Assembly: GCA_003697065.1 (NCBI GenBank)
Contig: RFFY01000028.1
Coordinates: forward strand, 1-6,382
Direction of reading: 5' to 3'
Length of the DNA: 6,382 nucleotides
From: Actinomyces sp.
GTDB lineage: Bacteria; Actinomycetota; Acidimicrobiia; Acidimicrobiales; Aldehydirespiratoraceae
Below the pieces are notes generated by a model. It worked only from the letters and a program-made list of their open reading frames with translations. It was not told where the DNA came from and did no database searches. The position numbers and the translations under genes are program-made. This document shows, in pieces, positions 1-5,149 of this stretch. Positions within the stretch are counted from its first letter, which is position 1; each line of letters starts with the position of its first letter.

Positions 1-36
1 AGGGGCGGGGCGGGCGCGGGGGGGGGGGGGCGGGGC
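1..36. repeat. G-rich tract, possible G-quadruplex
   Basis: Five G runs lie within 36 bases: 2-5, 7-10, 12-14, an unbroken run of 13 G at 18-30, and 32-35. Separators are one to three bases long, so four-tetrad intramolecular quadruplex folding is plausible on the plus strand. The tract lies beyond the 3' end of the minus-strand gene ending at 117. The rest of 1-116 shows no convincing gene. Because this is the window edge, a long homopolymer could also reflect assembly or sequencing error. Confidence 0.5.
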
Positions 37-77
37 GTCCATGATGCACACCCAGGGTAGAGGTGCCGGGCCCCGCT

Positions 78-92
78 CCCCGGTCACCGGGG
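78..92 (-). terminator. GC-rich hairpin, possible terminator
   Basis: A perfect inverted repeat CCCCGG-TCA-CCGGGG (6-bp arms, 3-base loop) lies about 25 bases beyond the stop codon of the minus-strand gene ending at 117. Flanking GGCCCC and GGGGCC give alternative pairings. There is no U tract, so a classical intrinsic terminator is not shown. GC-only hairpins of this kind occur after actinobacterial genes, and in such G+C-rich DNA they also arise by chance. Confidence 0.3.
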
Positions 93-116
93 CCGCGGCG
101 TCCGGTCAGGGCGCCG

Positions 117-1262
117 TCAGGGAGCGGGGAAGGTGTCGCCGCGCTCGTGGAGCCCGAGGGCGGGGAAGGGGCCGAAGAAGCCGTGTTCGTAGAGCCCGTA
201 TCCCACCCGGTCGCCGATCTCGAAGCGCCCCACACTGTCGACGACGCCGTACTGGGCGAGGGGGGCGATGGCGTCGACCTCGTGGGTGAGGGTCTGCACG
301 ACGAGGTCCTCGCCCTGCCACATGCCGTGGCGCCAGTCGGCGTCCATCCCGTAGCCGGTGCCCAGCGACACGAAGTTGGTCAGCAGGGGGCGGGCGGTCA
401 TGACGAGGGGTCCCTCGGGGGCGTCGGGGAGGGTGATGCGGGAGCCGGCGAGGAGGCGGGTGCCGGGGATGGTCTCGTGCTCCCACCGGGGTGAGCCGAG
501 CCACTCGACGGGGCGCTCGGGGTCGGCCCAGATCCGCAGGGCCTCCGACAGGGGGCGGGTGCCGTCGGGCTGCTCGTGGCACAAGACGACGATGGCGTGG
601 TCGCCGAAGTCGACGGGGAAGTAGTTCCACATCCCCGCCATGACCGACAGATCGCGGCGGATGCCGTCGGGTTGGGGCTCGCCCACGGGGCGCACCCCCC
701 AGGAGCGGTCGCGGCTCCCGCCGCACCTGTCGGGCGTGACCTCGTGGGTCGTGCCGTCGACGGTGAGGGTGCCCTCCCAGCGTCCGAGCTGGGCGAAGCG
801 CTGGGTGTCGAACACCACGGTCCCGCGCGAGCGCAGGAACTGGCGGGGTTCCTCGACCGGGGGTTGGGCGGCGGTCCAGGTGACGTCGAGGGCGACGGGG
901 GTCGGGGTGCCGTCGTCGGCGGTGGTCGGCTCGACCCGCACCCGGAGGCGGCGCAGGGGTTCGAGGACCTCGATCGAGATGGGGCCGACGGCCACCTCGG
1001 CCCGGTCGCCGAGGGGGCGTGAGGCCCGCACGATGTGCTGGCGACCCCGGTGGGTGACGGCGATGAAGGCGTCGGTCACGCCGAGGTTGGGGTACTGGCC
1101 GAGGCCGAAGATGGCGAAGTAGTCGTCGCCGGAGGGGTGGAGGTTGAAGTAGTAGCGGTCGTAGAAGTTCCGGTCGCTGGTGGCCGGATGGCGGACGTAC
1201 TCGCTGCACTGGTGCACCGGCAGGTCGTCCCAGGACGAGATCGCCCGTTCGCGCGTGCTCAT
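117..1262 (-). CDS. Two-domain CrtC/AttH-like lipocalin-fold protein (DUF7064/7065-like)
   Basis: A 381-residue soluble protein with no signal peptide or membrane segment. It is rich in alternating beta-strand-like sequence. The motif GGSRDRSWGVRP at residues 181-192 resembles the central Gly/Arg-Asp-x-x-Trp-Gly signature of the CrtC/AttH/tocopherol-cyclase-like lipocalin superfamily. Aromatic, glycine-rich strands around residues 45-60, 210-222 and 300-325 suggest two beta-barrel halves, 1-150 and 180-370. The ATG at 1262 is preceded by a strong AGGGGAG ribosome-binding site. By family, such proteins bind or modify hydrophobic molecules. Uncharacterised actinobacterial members often sit beside steroid and lipid catabolism genes, as here, where it diverges from a DUF35/thiolase/EchA20 operon. 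A role in steroid or fatty-acyl handling is inference, and no reaction can be assigned. Confidence 0.75.
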   Translation of the reverse strand: MSTRERAISSWDDLPVHQCSEYVRHPATSDRNFYDRYYFNLHPSGDDYFAIFGLGQYPNLGVTDAFIAVTHRGRQHIVRASRPLGDRAEVAVGPISIEVLEPLRRLRVRVEPTTADDGTPTPVALDVTWTAAQPPVEEPRQFLRSRGTVVFDTQRFAQLGRWEGTLTVDGTTHEVTPDRCGGSRDRSWGVRPVGEPQPDGIRRDLSVMAGMWNYFPVDFGDHAIVVLCHEQPDGTRPLSEALRIWADPERPVEWLGSPRWEHETIPGTRLLAGSRITLPDAPEGPLVMTARPLLTNFVSLGTGYGMDADWRHGMWQGEDLVVQTLTHEVDAIAPLAQYGVVDSVGRFEIGDRVGYGLYEHGFFGPFPALGLHERGDTFPAP

Positions 1263-1284
1263 GGCTCCCCTCGGCTTCTCCGGC

Positions 1285-1310
1285 CCCGTCGGCCCTGGTC
1301 CCGTCGGCCC
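1285..1310. repeat. Short direct repeat with 15-bp period
   Basis: CCCGTCGGCCC occurs at 1285-1295 and again at 1300-1310. The second copy's CCCGTC (1300-1305) can also pair with GACGGG at 1314-1319 across an 8-base loop, giving a 6-bp hairpin in the leader of the minus-strand gene. The function is unknown. The 15-bp spacing recurs in the repeat at 1332-1361. Confidence 0.5.
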
Positions 1311-1331
1311 GGAGACGGGGTCGGTGGCGGG

Positions 1332-1364
1332 GACCCGGGCCGCGGCGACCCGGGCCGTGGCGAC
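1332..1364. repeat. 15-bp tandem repeat in divergent promoter region
   Basis: Two adjacent 15-bp units, at 1332-1346 and 1347-1361, differ by one base (C/T at unit position 12). Each begins GACCCGGGCCG, and a third GAC follows at 1362-1364. The repeat lies midway between the divergent genes. It could be a protein-binding array or a simple replication-slippage duplication. Confidence 0.6.
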
Positions 1365-1389
1365 GTTAGTGCCCGTGGGCGGGGGCCGG

Positions 1390-1395
1390 TAATCT
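1390..1395 (+). promoter_or_regulatory. Possible -10 element TAATCT
   Basis: TAATCT matches the actinobacterial TANNNT -10 pattern and stands out as one of few A/T-rich hexamers in this region. It lies 50 bases before the ATG at 1445 and overlaps the palindrome at 1394-1408. The best -35 candidate 18 bases upstream, TTAGTG at 1366-1371, is poor. The call therefore rests mainly on position and the -10 match. Confidence 0.4.
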
Positions 1396-1408
1396 GACGC
1401 CGCGTCAG
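1394..1408. promoter_or_regulatory. Perfect palindrome, candidate repressor operator
   Basis: CTGACG-CCG-CGTCAG is a perfect inverted repeat with 6-bp arms and a 3-bp spacer. It overlaps a likely -10 element and lies 36 bases upstream of the DUF35 gene start. Size and placement fit an operator for a dimeric repressor such as a TetR-family protein, the type that controls many actinobacterial lipid and steroid catabolic operons. It does not match the KstR (TnnAACnnGTTnnA) or KstR2 (AnCAAGnnCTTGnT) motifs as I know them, so the cognate regulator is unknown. Confidence 0.5.
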
Positions 1409-1444
1409 GTCCGGCGTCGGTCGGACCCGAATCCGAGGGGGATC

Positions 1445-1945
1445 ATGACCCGAACCCGTGTACCCGCCGTCGAGGGCCTCTTCACCCTCGACGACCCACC
1501 CCACCTGATCGGCGGTCTCCTCCCCAGCGGGGCCTACTGCTTCCCCGCCCACCTCGGTGGGGGCGATCCGTCGGTCGCCGGGGGCGAGATCACCGAGGTC
1601 CTGCTCAGCCGGGTGGGGCGCCTCTGGTCCTGGACGACGAGTCACTACCCCCCGCCTCCGCCCTTCGTGGCCGCGACCGACCCCTACGAGCCGATCGTGA
1701 TCGCCGCCGTCGAACTCGAACGCGAGAAGATGATCGTGCTGGGCCAGGTGGTGGCCGGCGTCGGGGTCGACGAGCTGCACCTGGGCCAACGCATGGAGGT
1801 CGTCGTCGACGTGCTCGATCGTGACGAGCACGTCGAGCACCTGGTCTGGAAGTGGCGGCCACTCGACGCCGCCGCCGACGCCGCCGCCGACGGGGACGAC
1901 GCCGACGACGGAACACGGGCCGGGACCCGGGGAGGAGAGCGCTGA
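1445..1945 (+). CDS. DUF35 OB-fold protein, degenerate zinc ribbon, acyl-CoA thiolase partner
   Basis: A 166-residue protein. Residues 47-140 follow the DUF35 C-terminal OB fold: a SRxGRLWSWT strand at 55-64, then PFEP-like DPYEPIVIAAVEL at 79-91 and VLGQVV at 98-103, ending HLVWKWRP at 132-139. Family members normally start with a zinc ribbon (CxxCG, then two more cysteines). Here only Cys32 remains, so metal binding there is unlikely. The tail from residue 141 is acidic, repetitive and probably disordered. The ATG at 1445 follows GAGGGGG. Its stop shares one base with the start of the next gene, a thiolase homologue, the usual arrangement for DUF35/thiolase complexes such as ChsH2(DUF35)-Ltp2. 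It probably binds the CoA part or stabilises that enzyme, with no catalysis of its own. Confidence 0.88.
   Translation: MTRTRVPAVEGLFTLDDPPHLIGGLLPSGAYCFPAHLGGGDPSVAGGEITEVLLSRVGRLWSWTTSHYPPPPPFVAATDPYEPIVIAAVELEREKMIVLGQVVAGVGVDELHLGQRMEVVVDVLDRDEHVEHLVWKWRPLDAAADAAADGDDADDGTRAGTRGGER
1865..1891 (+). repeat. In-frame 12-bp tandem repeat
   Basis: GACGCCGCCGCC occurs twice in tandem (1865-1876, 1877-1888), followed by GAC. It encodes a D-A-A-A repeat beginning at residue 141 of the DUF35 protein, just after its folded domain. It probably arose by slippage and lengthens an acidic, flexible tail. Confidence 0.7.
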
Positions 1946-3132
1946 TGGACGAGATCGCCGTCATCGGGGTGGGGATGCACCCCTGGGGCAAGTGGGGTCG
2001 CAACTTCGTCGAGTACGGGGTCCACGCCGCCCGTGCCGCCCTGGGTGACGCCGGTGTCGACTGGCGAGACGTCGACTTCGTGTCGGGGGCGGTGACCGTA
2101 CGGTGCGGCTACCCGGGCTACGTGGCGGGCTCGACCTTCGCCCGGGCGCTCGGCTTCACCGGTGCCCAGGTGGCGTCGAGCTACGCCGCCTGCGCCTCGG
2201 GGGCCACGGCCCTGTCGGTGGCCCGGGGCCAGATCCTCTCGGGCGCCGCCGACGTCGCCCTGGTCGTCGGTGCCGACACCACGCCCAAGGGCTTCCTGGC
2301 TCCCAACGCCGGTGAGCGCCCCGACGACATCGACTGGCTCCGCTTCCGCCTCGTCGGCGCCACCAATCCCGTCTACTTCGGGCTCCACGCCCGTCGACGC
2401 ATGGAGCTGTACGGCGCCGGCCCCGACGACTTCGCCCTCGTCAAGGTCAAGAACTCGCGCCACAGCGTCCACAACCCAAACGCCCGCTTCACCAAGGAGT
2501 TCGGTCTCGACGACGTCCGGGCCAGCCCCGTCGTCAGTGACCCCCTCCGCCTCCTCGACATCTGCGCCACCAGCGACGGTGGTGCCGCCCTCGTCGTGTC
2601 GTCGCTGGAGTGGGCACGCGCCCACGGCCACCCCGACCCGGTGCGGGTCGCCGGCATCTCGACGGTGACCCCGACCTTCCCCGACACCGTCATCGATCTG
2701 CCCTACCTCGCCACCGACTCGGCCGCCGCCACCGACCCGCCGGCGCGCACCTTCAAGGAGTCGATCGCCGACCGGGTGTACGCCGAGGCGGGACTCGGCC
2801 CCGACGACGTCGACGTGGCCGAGGTCTACGACCTCTCCACGGCGATGGAGCTCGACTGGTACGAGCAGCTCGGGTTCTGCGCCCCCGGCGACGCCGAGAA
2901 GCTCCTGAGGGACGGGGTGACGAGTATCGGCGGGCGTCTCCCCGTGAACCCCAGCGGCGGTCTCGGGGCCTTCGGCGAGGCCGTCCCCGCCCAGGCCATC
3001 GCCCAGGTGTGCGAACTCACCTGGCAGCTCGAGGGCCGGGCCGGTCAACGCCAGGTCGAGGGCGCCCGGGTGGGGATCAGCGCCAACCAGGGCCTCTTCG
3101 GGCACGGCTCGTCGGTCCTGCTGCGACGGTGA
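1945..3132 (+). CDS. Lipid-transfer-protein (SCP2-type) thiolase-superfamily enzyme, Ltp3-like
   Basis: A 395-residue protein, full length for this family. The usual nucleophile motif is present as AACASG with Cys83. Other thiolase motifs are changed. The HDCF-type histidine is a tyrosine (EVYD, Tyr295). The NxxGGxxxxGHP motif reads NPSGG then GEAVPAQ (335-350), with Glu345 at the catalytic histidine. The C-terminal CxG general-base cysteine is replaced in ANQGLFGHGSS (380-390). As I recall it, the GEAVPAQ form is typical of mycobacterial Ltp3/Ltp4-like proteins, which sit in the cholesterol regulon with no settled reaction. The ATG at 1945 follows GGAGGAGAG; a longer upstream reading would encode only an arginine-rich artefact. 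Together with DUF35 it probably performs carbon-carbon cleavage or condensation (retro-aldol/Claisen type) on a steroid-derived CoA ester. The substrate is inferred only from the neighbours. Confidence 0.88.
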   Translation: MDEIAVIGVGMHPWGKWGRNFVEYGVHAARAALGDAGVDWRDVDFVSGAVTVRCGYPGYVAGSTFARALGFTGAQVASSYAACASGATALSVARGQILSGAADVALVVGADTTPKGFLAPNAGERPDDIDWLRFRLVGATNPVYFGLHARRRMELYGAGPDDFALVKVKNSRHSVHNPNARFTKEFGLDDVRASPVVSDPLRLLDICATSDGGAALVVSSLEWARAHGHPDPVRVAGISTVTPTFPDTVIDLPYLATDSAAATDPPARTFKESIADRVYAEAGLGPDDVDVAEVYDLSTAMELDWYEQLGFCAPGDAEKLLRDGVTSIGGRLPVNPSGGLGAFGEAVPAQAIAQVCELTWQLEGRAGQRQVEGARVGISANQGLFGHGSSVLLRR

Positions 3133-3139
3133 CGGATCC

Positions 3140-3916
3140 GTGACCATCCACGAAGCGCTCGCCGACGGGATCCTGACCCTCGTCATGGACAATCCGCCGG
3201 TCAACGCACTGCCCATCGCCGACACCCGTGACCTGGCCCGCCGCCTCGACGCCGTCGCCGGACGCGACGAGGTCCGGGCCGTCGTGCTGACGGCCACCGG
3301 GCGCGGCTTCTGCGCCGGGGTCGACATCAAGGAGATGCAGGCCCTGCCCGACCACGAGGGCATCCTGGGGGTCAACGCCGCCTGCTACGAGGCCTTCCGG
3401 GCCGTCTACGAGTGCGCCGTGCCCGTCGTCGCCGCCGTGAACGACTTCTGCCTGGGCACCGGCATCGGTCTCGCCGGCAGCGCCGACGTGGTGGTGGCGG
3501 CCGAGGGGGCCGCCTTCGGCCTGCCCGAGGTCGACAACGGTGCTCTGGGCGCGGCGACCCACCTCGAGCGCCTCGTGCCCGAAAAGCACGCCCGCTGGAT
3601 GCTCTACAGCTGCGAACCGGTGCGGGCCGAACGTCTGCGGGAGTGGGGTACGGTGCTCGAGGTCGTGCCCCTCGACGAGCTCGAGGCCTGCGCCCGGCGG
3701 GTCGCCGGGGTCATCGCGGCCAAGTCCCCTCGCACGATCCGGGCGGCGAAGCGCTCCCTGGCCGGGATCGAGCCCGTCGACCCCCGGCGGGCCTACCGCT
3801 TCGAGCAGGGCTTCACCTTCGAGCTGAACCTGGCGGGGGTGGGCGACGAGGCCCGCCGGGCCTTCCTCGCCGGTGAGCGCGACCCCAATCCCGCCGCCGA
3901 CCGCGACACCCCCTGA
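3140..3916 (+). CDS. echA20: Crotonase-family hydrolase, EchA20-like (steroid ring D opening)
   Basis: A 258-residue crotonase. Its sequence matches what I recall of M. tuberculosis EchA20 (Rv3550) through several signature stretches: GVDIKEMQ (60-67), AFRAVYECAVPV (85-96), FGLPEV then GALGAATHL (126-142), and EQGFTFELNLAGV (222-234). EchA20 hydrolyses the bicyclic HIEC-CoA, opening ring D in the HIP branch of cholesterol catabolism, upstream of IpdAB. The oxyanion-hole segments are around 56-65 and 105-111. Glu130 sits where enoyl-CoA hydratases carry one catalytic glutamate. The other usual glutamate position (GGGxEL) is Gly110, which fits hydrolase rather than plain hydratase chemistry. 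The GTG at 3140 lies 7 bases after the thiolase stop with no good ribosome-binding site, so translational coupling is likely. A later ATG at 3185 would cut the first strand. No ipdAB is seen in this window. Confidence 0.85.
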   Translation: MTIHEALADGILTLVMDNPPVNALPIADTRDLARRLDAVAGRDEVRAVVLTATGRGFCAGVDIKEMQALPDHEGILGVNAACYEAFRAVYECAVPVVAAVNDFCLGTGIGLAGSADVVVAAEGAAFGLPEVDNGALGAATHLERLVPEKHARWMLYSCEPVRAERLREWGTVLEVVPLDELEACARRVAGVIAAKSPRTIRAAKRSLAGIEPVDPRRAYRFEQGFTFELNLAGVGDEARRAFLAGERDPNPAADRDTP

Positions 3917-3936
3917 GCCTCTGACTCGTCCCCGCC

Positions 3937-3961
3937 GGGCGCGAGCACGCGGGCGCGAGCA
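3937..3961. repeat. 11-bp direct repeat in convergent intergenic gap
   Basis: GGGCGCGAGCA occurs at 3937-3947 and 3951-3961, between the 3' ends of echA20 and the anti-sigma gene. A hairpin, GCCGG-GGC-CCGGC at 3977-3989, follows it and could help end transcription from either side. Neither has a T tract. The gap is 77 bases and contains no gene. Confidence 0.4.
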
Positions 3962-3993
3962 TGCCGGTGCCCGAACGCCGGGGCCCGGCCGGC

Positions 3994-4260
3994 TCAGGCC
4001 CCGTCCTCGAGAAGGTGGCGGCCGAAGTCGCGCAGGCGGGCGAGGGCGTCGGGATCCACCCGGTCGCGCCGTCGGGCCAGGGCCTGCTTGATGGTGTGGT
4101 AGGTCTCGTACTCGAGCCCGCACCGGCGGCACTCCTCGAGATGCTCGGCCACCCGTCTCGCCGTCGTGTCGTCGACGACACCGTCGAGGTAGCTCTGCAG
4201 GACCCGGCCCACCTCGCGGCACGAGGCCGGGCCCTGACGCCGGCGACCCGGGATCCTCAT
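3994..4260 (-). CDS. Zinc-binding anti-sigma factor (RsrA/RshA-like ZAS)
   Basis: An 88-residue soluble protein with the zf-HC2 anti-sigma fold. The ligands are Cys14, His40, Cys44 and Cys47, and the HxxxCxxC part reads HLEECRRC. The Cys-to-His spacing of 26 residues equals that of RsrA (Cys11, His37, Cys41, Cys44), the redox-sensing anti-sigma factor of SigR in Streptomyces. YLDG at 24-27 is the usual turn before the metal helix. Residues 50-88 form the rest of a small helical domain. Its ATG overlaps the sigma stop codon by four bases, so the two are translationally coupled. It should sequester the sigma factor in the cytoplasm and release it on zinc loss or cysteine oxidation. Many ZAS proteins share these ligands without being redox sensors, so the signal is not proven. 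Confidence 0.85.
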   Translation of the reverse strand: MRIPGRRRQGPASCREVGRVLQSYLDGVVDDTTARRVAEHLEECRRCGLEYETYHTIKQALARRRDRVDPDALARLRDFGRHLLEDGA

Positions 4261-4841
4261 CGTCGTCCTCCCCGTCCCGGGAAGGCCCCCACCGACTCGA
4301 GATGGCGGCGGATCCGGGCCCGGGCCCGGTGGAGGCGGCTCATGACGGTCCCGACGGGGATGCCGAGGGCATCGGCGGCCTCCTGGTAGCTCATCTGTTC
4401 GATGTCGACGAGGGCGACCACGGTGCGGAACTTCTCCGGCAGAGCGGCGATGGCGTCTTCGATGGCACTGTCGATCACGTCGGCGACGACCTCGTCACCG
4501 GGATCGACGCCGTCGCTGTCGGTGGCGGCGACCTTCTGCATGGTGGTGTCGGGGTCCCGCATCAGCTCGGGGCGGCGCCGCCGGACCCGGTTGACCTGGG
4601 CGTTGCGCATGATGGTGAGCAGCCAGGCCCGGGGATGGCGCCCGTCGAAGCGTTCGATCGCCCGGTAGGCGCGCAACATGGTGTCCTGGACCAGATCCTC
4701 GGCATCGGTGGGATTGCGGGTGATCGAGCGCGCCACCCGGTACAGGACGTCGATCTCGGGGACGACGTAGCGTTCGAACGCCGCCTTCTGGGTGTCGTCG
4801 TCGAGAGTGGGATCGGTCGGGGGGTCGGCCACCGTCGGCAA
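4257..4841 (-). CDS. ECF (group 4) RNA polymerase sigma factor, SigR/SigH-like
   Basis: A 194-residue sigma factor containing only regions 2 and 4. Region 2 spans about residues 22-92, with DAEDLVQDTMLRAYRAI (46-62) contacting core polymerase and RAWLLTIMRNAQVNRVRRR (71-89) reading the -10 element. A linker of about 40 residues follows. Region 4, about 130-181, ends in the helix-turn-helix PVGTVMSRLHRARARIR, which resembles the -35-reading helix of SigR. No extra C-terminal domain is present. The start is assigned to TTG at 4841. A GTG three codons on (4832) is an equally reasonable start, as neither has a strong ribosome-binding site (a weak GAGTGGG lies nine bases before TTG). It is followed by a coupled zinc anti-sigma gene and diverges from a redox operon that has a matching promoter. 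Confidence 0.9.
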   Translation of the reverse strand: MPTVADPPTDPTLDDDTQKAAFERYVVPEIDVLYRVARSITRNPTDAEDLVQDTMLRAYRAIERFDGRHPRAWLLTIMRNAQVNRVRRRRPELMRDPDTTMQKVAATDSDGVDPGDEVVADVIDSAIEDAIAALPEKFRTVVALVDIEQMSYQEAADALGIPVGTVMSRLHRARARIRRHLESVGAFPGRGGRR

Positions 4842-4876
4842 GCTAGCAATCCCACTCGCTCTTTCGGGGGCGGAGG

Positions 4877-4902
4877 GGAATGGGCCACCCCCGGTGCGTG
4901 TT
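4877..4902 (+). promoter_or_regulatory. SigR/SigH-type ECF promoter (GGAAT-N18-GTT)
   Basis: GGAAT at 4877-4881 and GTT at 4900-4902 are separated by exactly 18 bases. This equals the promoter consensus described for Streptomyces SigR. Transcription would start near 4909-4912, immediately before the ATG at 4913, giving a leaderless or near-leaderless mRNA. That is common in actinobacteria. The divergent sigma factor has a SigR-like region 4, making it the obvious candidate to read this promoter. No equivalent motif is visible facing the sigma gene itself. Confidence 0.6.
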
Positions 4903-4912
4903 CAGGCCGCCG

Positions 4913-5149
4913 ATGGGTGCACTCCACCACCGCCTGTGGCAGGGCCGGCTCCAGGGCTTCGTCGACGGCGAGTTGCCCCCCGCGCGGGCGGCCCGGGTGA
5001 GGGCCCACGTGGCCGACTGTCCCGACTGCGCGGCCGAACTCGAGCTCCTGCACCGGATGAAGGGTGCCATCGGCCGGCTCGGGACCCGCTACGCCGGCGA
5101 GGCGGCGGTGGAGCGCCTGCGCCGCCGGGCCGAGCATCTCGGGCCGTGA
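4913..5149 (+). CDS. Second zf-HC2 anti-sigma-like zinc protein
   Basis: A 78-residue protein with the HxxxCxxC core HVADCPDC (His32, Cys36, Cys39). The aligned fourth ligand position, 26 residues before the histidine, is His6 where the neighbouring anti-sigma protein has a cysteine. FVDGEL at 16-21 matches the YLDG turn. The His/His/Cys/Cys ligand set recalls ChrR. No membrane segment is present. An in-frame ATG at 4880 would add 11 residues, but it falls inside the likely promoter and its GGAGG is only three bases away, so 4913 is preferred. Its end overlaps the ccdA-like start by four bases. It may be a second anti-sigma factor for the divergent sigma, a feedback regulator, or a small zinc/redox partner of the membrane operon. 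The first two are guesses from fold and position. Confidence 0.75.
   Translation: MGALHHRLWQGRLQGFVDGELPPARAARVRAHVADCPDCAAELELLHRMKGAIGRLGTRYAGEAAVERLRRRAEHLGP

Noticed and set aside
1852..1944. N-terminal extension of the thiolase to an upstream ATG
   Set aside because: The added 31 residues are mostly arginine from the wrong frame of the DUF35 tail. The ATG at 1945 has a good ribosome-binding site and begins the expected DEIAVIGVG strand.
1684..3375. A 563-codon open frame on the minus strand across the thiolase and DUF35 genes
   Set aside because: It is antisense to well-supported genes. High G+C leaves few stop codons in shadow frames, and its translation is low-complexity with no recognisable domain.
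3077..4222. A 381-codon minus-strand frame overlapping echA20 and the anti-sigma gene
   Set aside because: It conflicts with both recognisable genes and begins in arginine/proline-rich sequence typical of wrong-frame translation.
4842..4849. GCTAGC palindrome next to the sigma start as an operator
   Set aside because: A 6-bp palindrome alone is too short to support a binding site.
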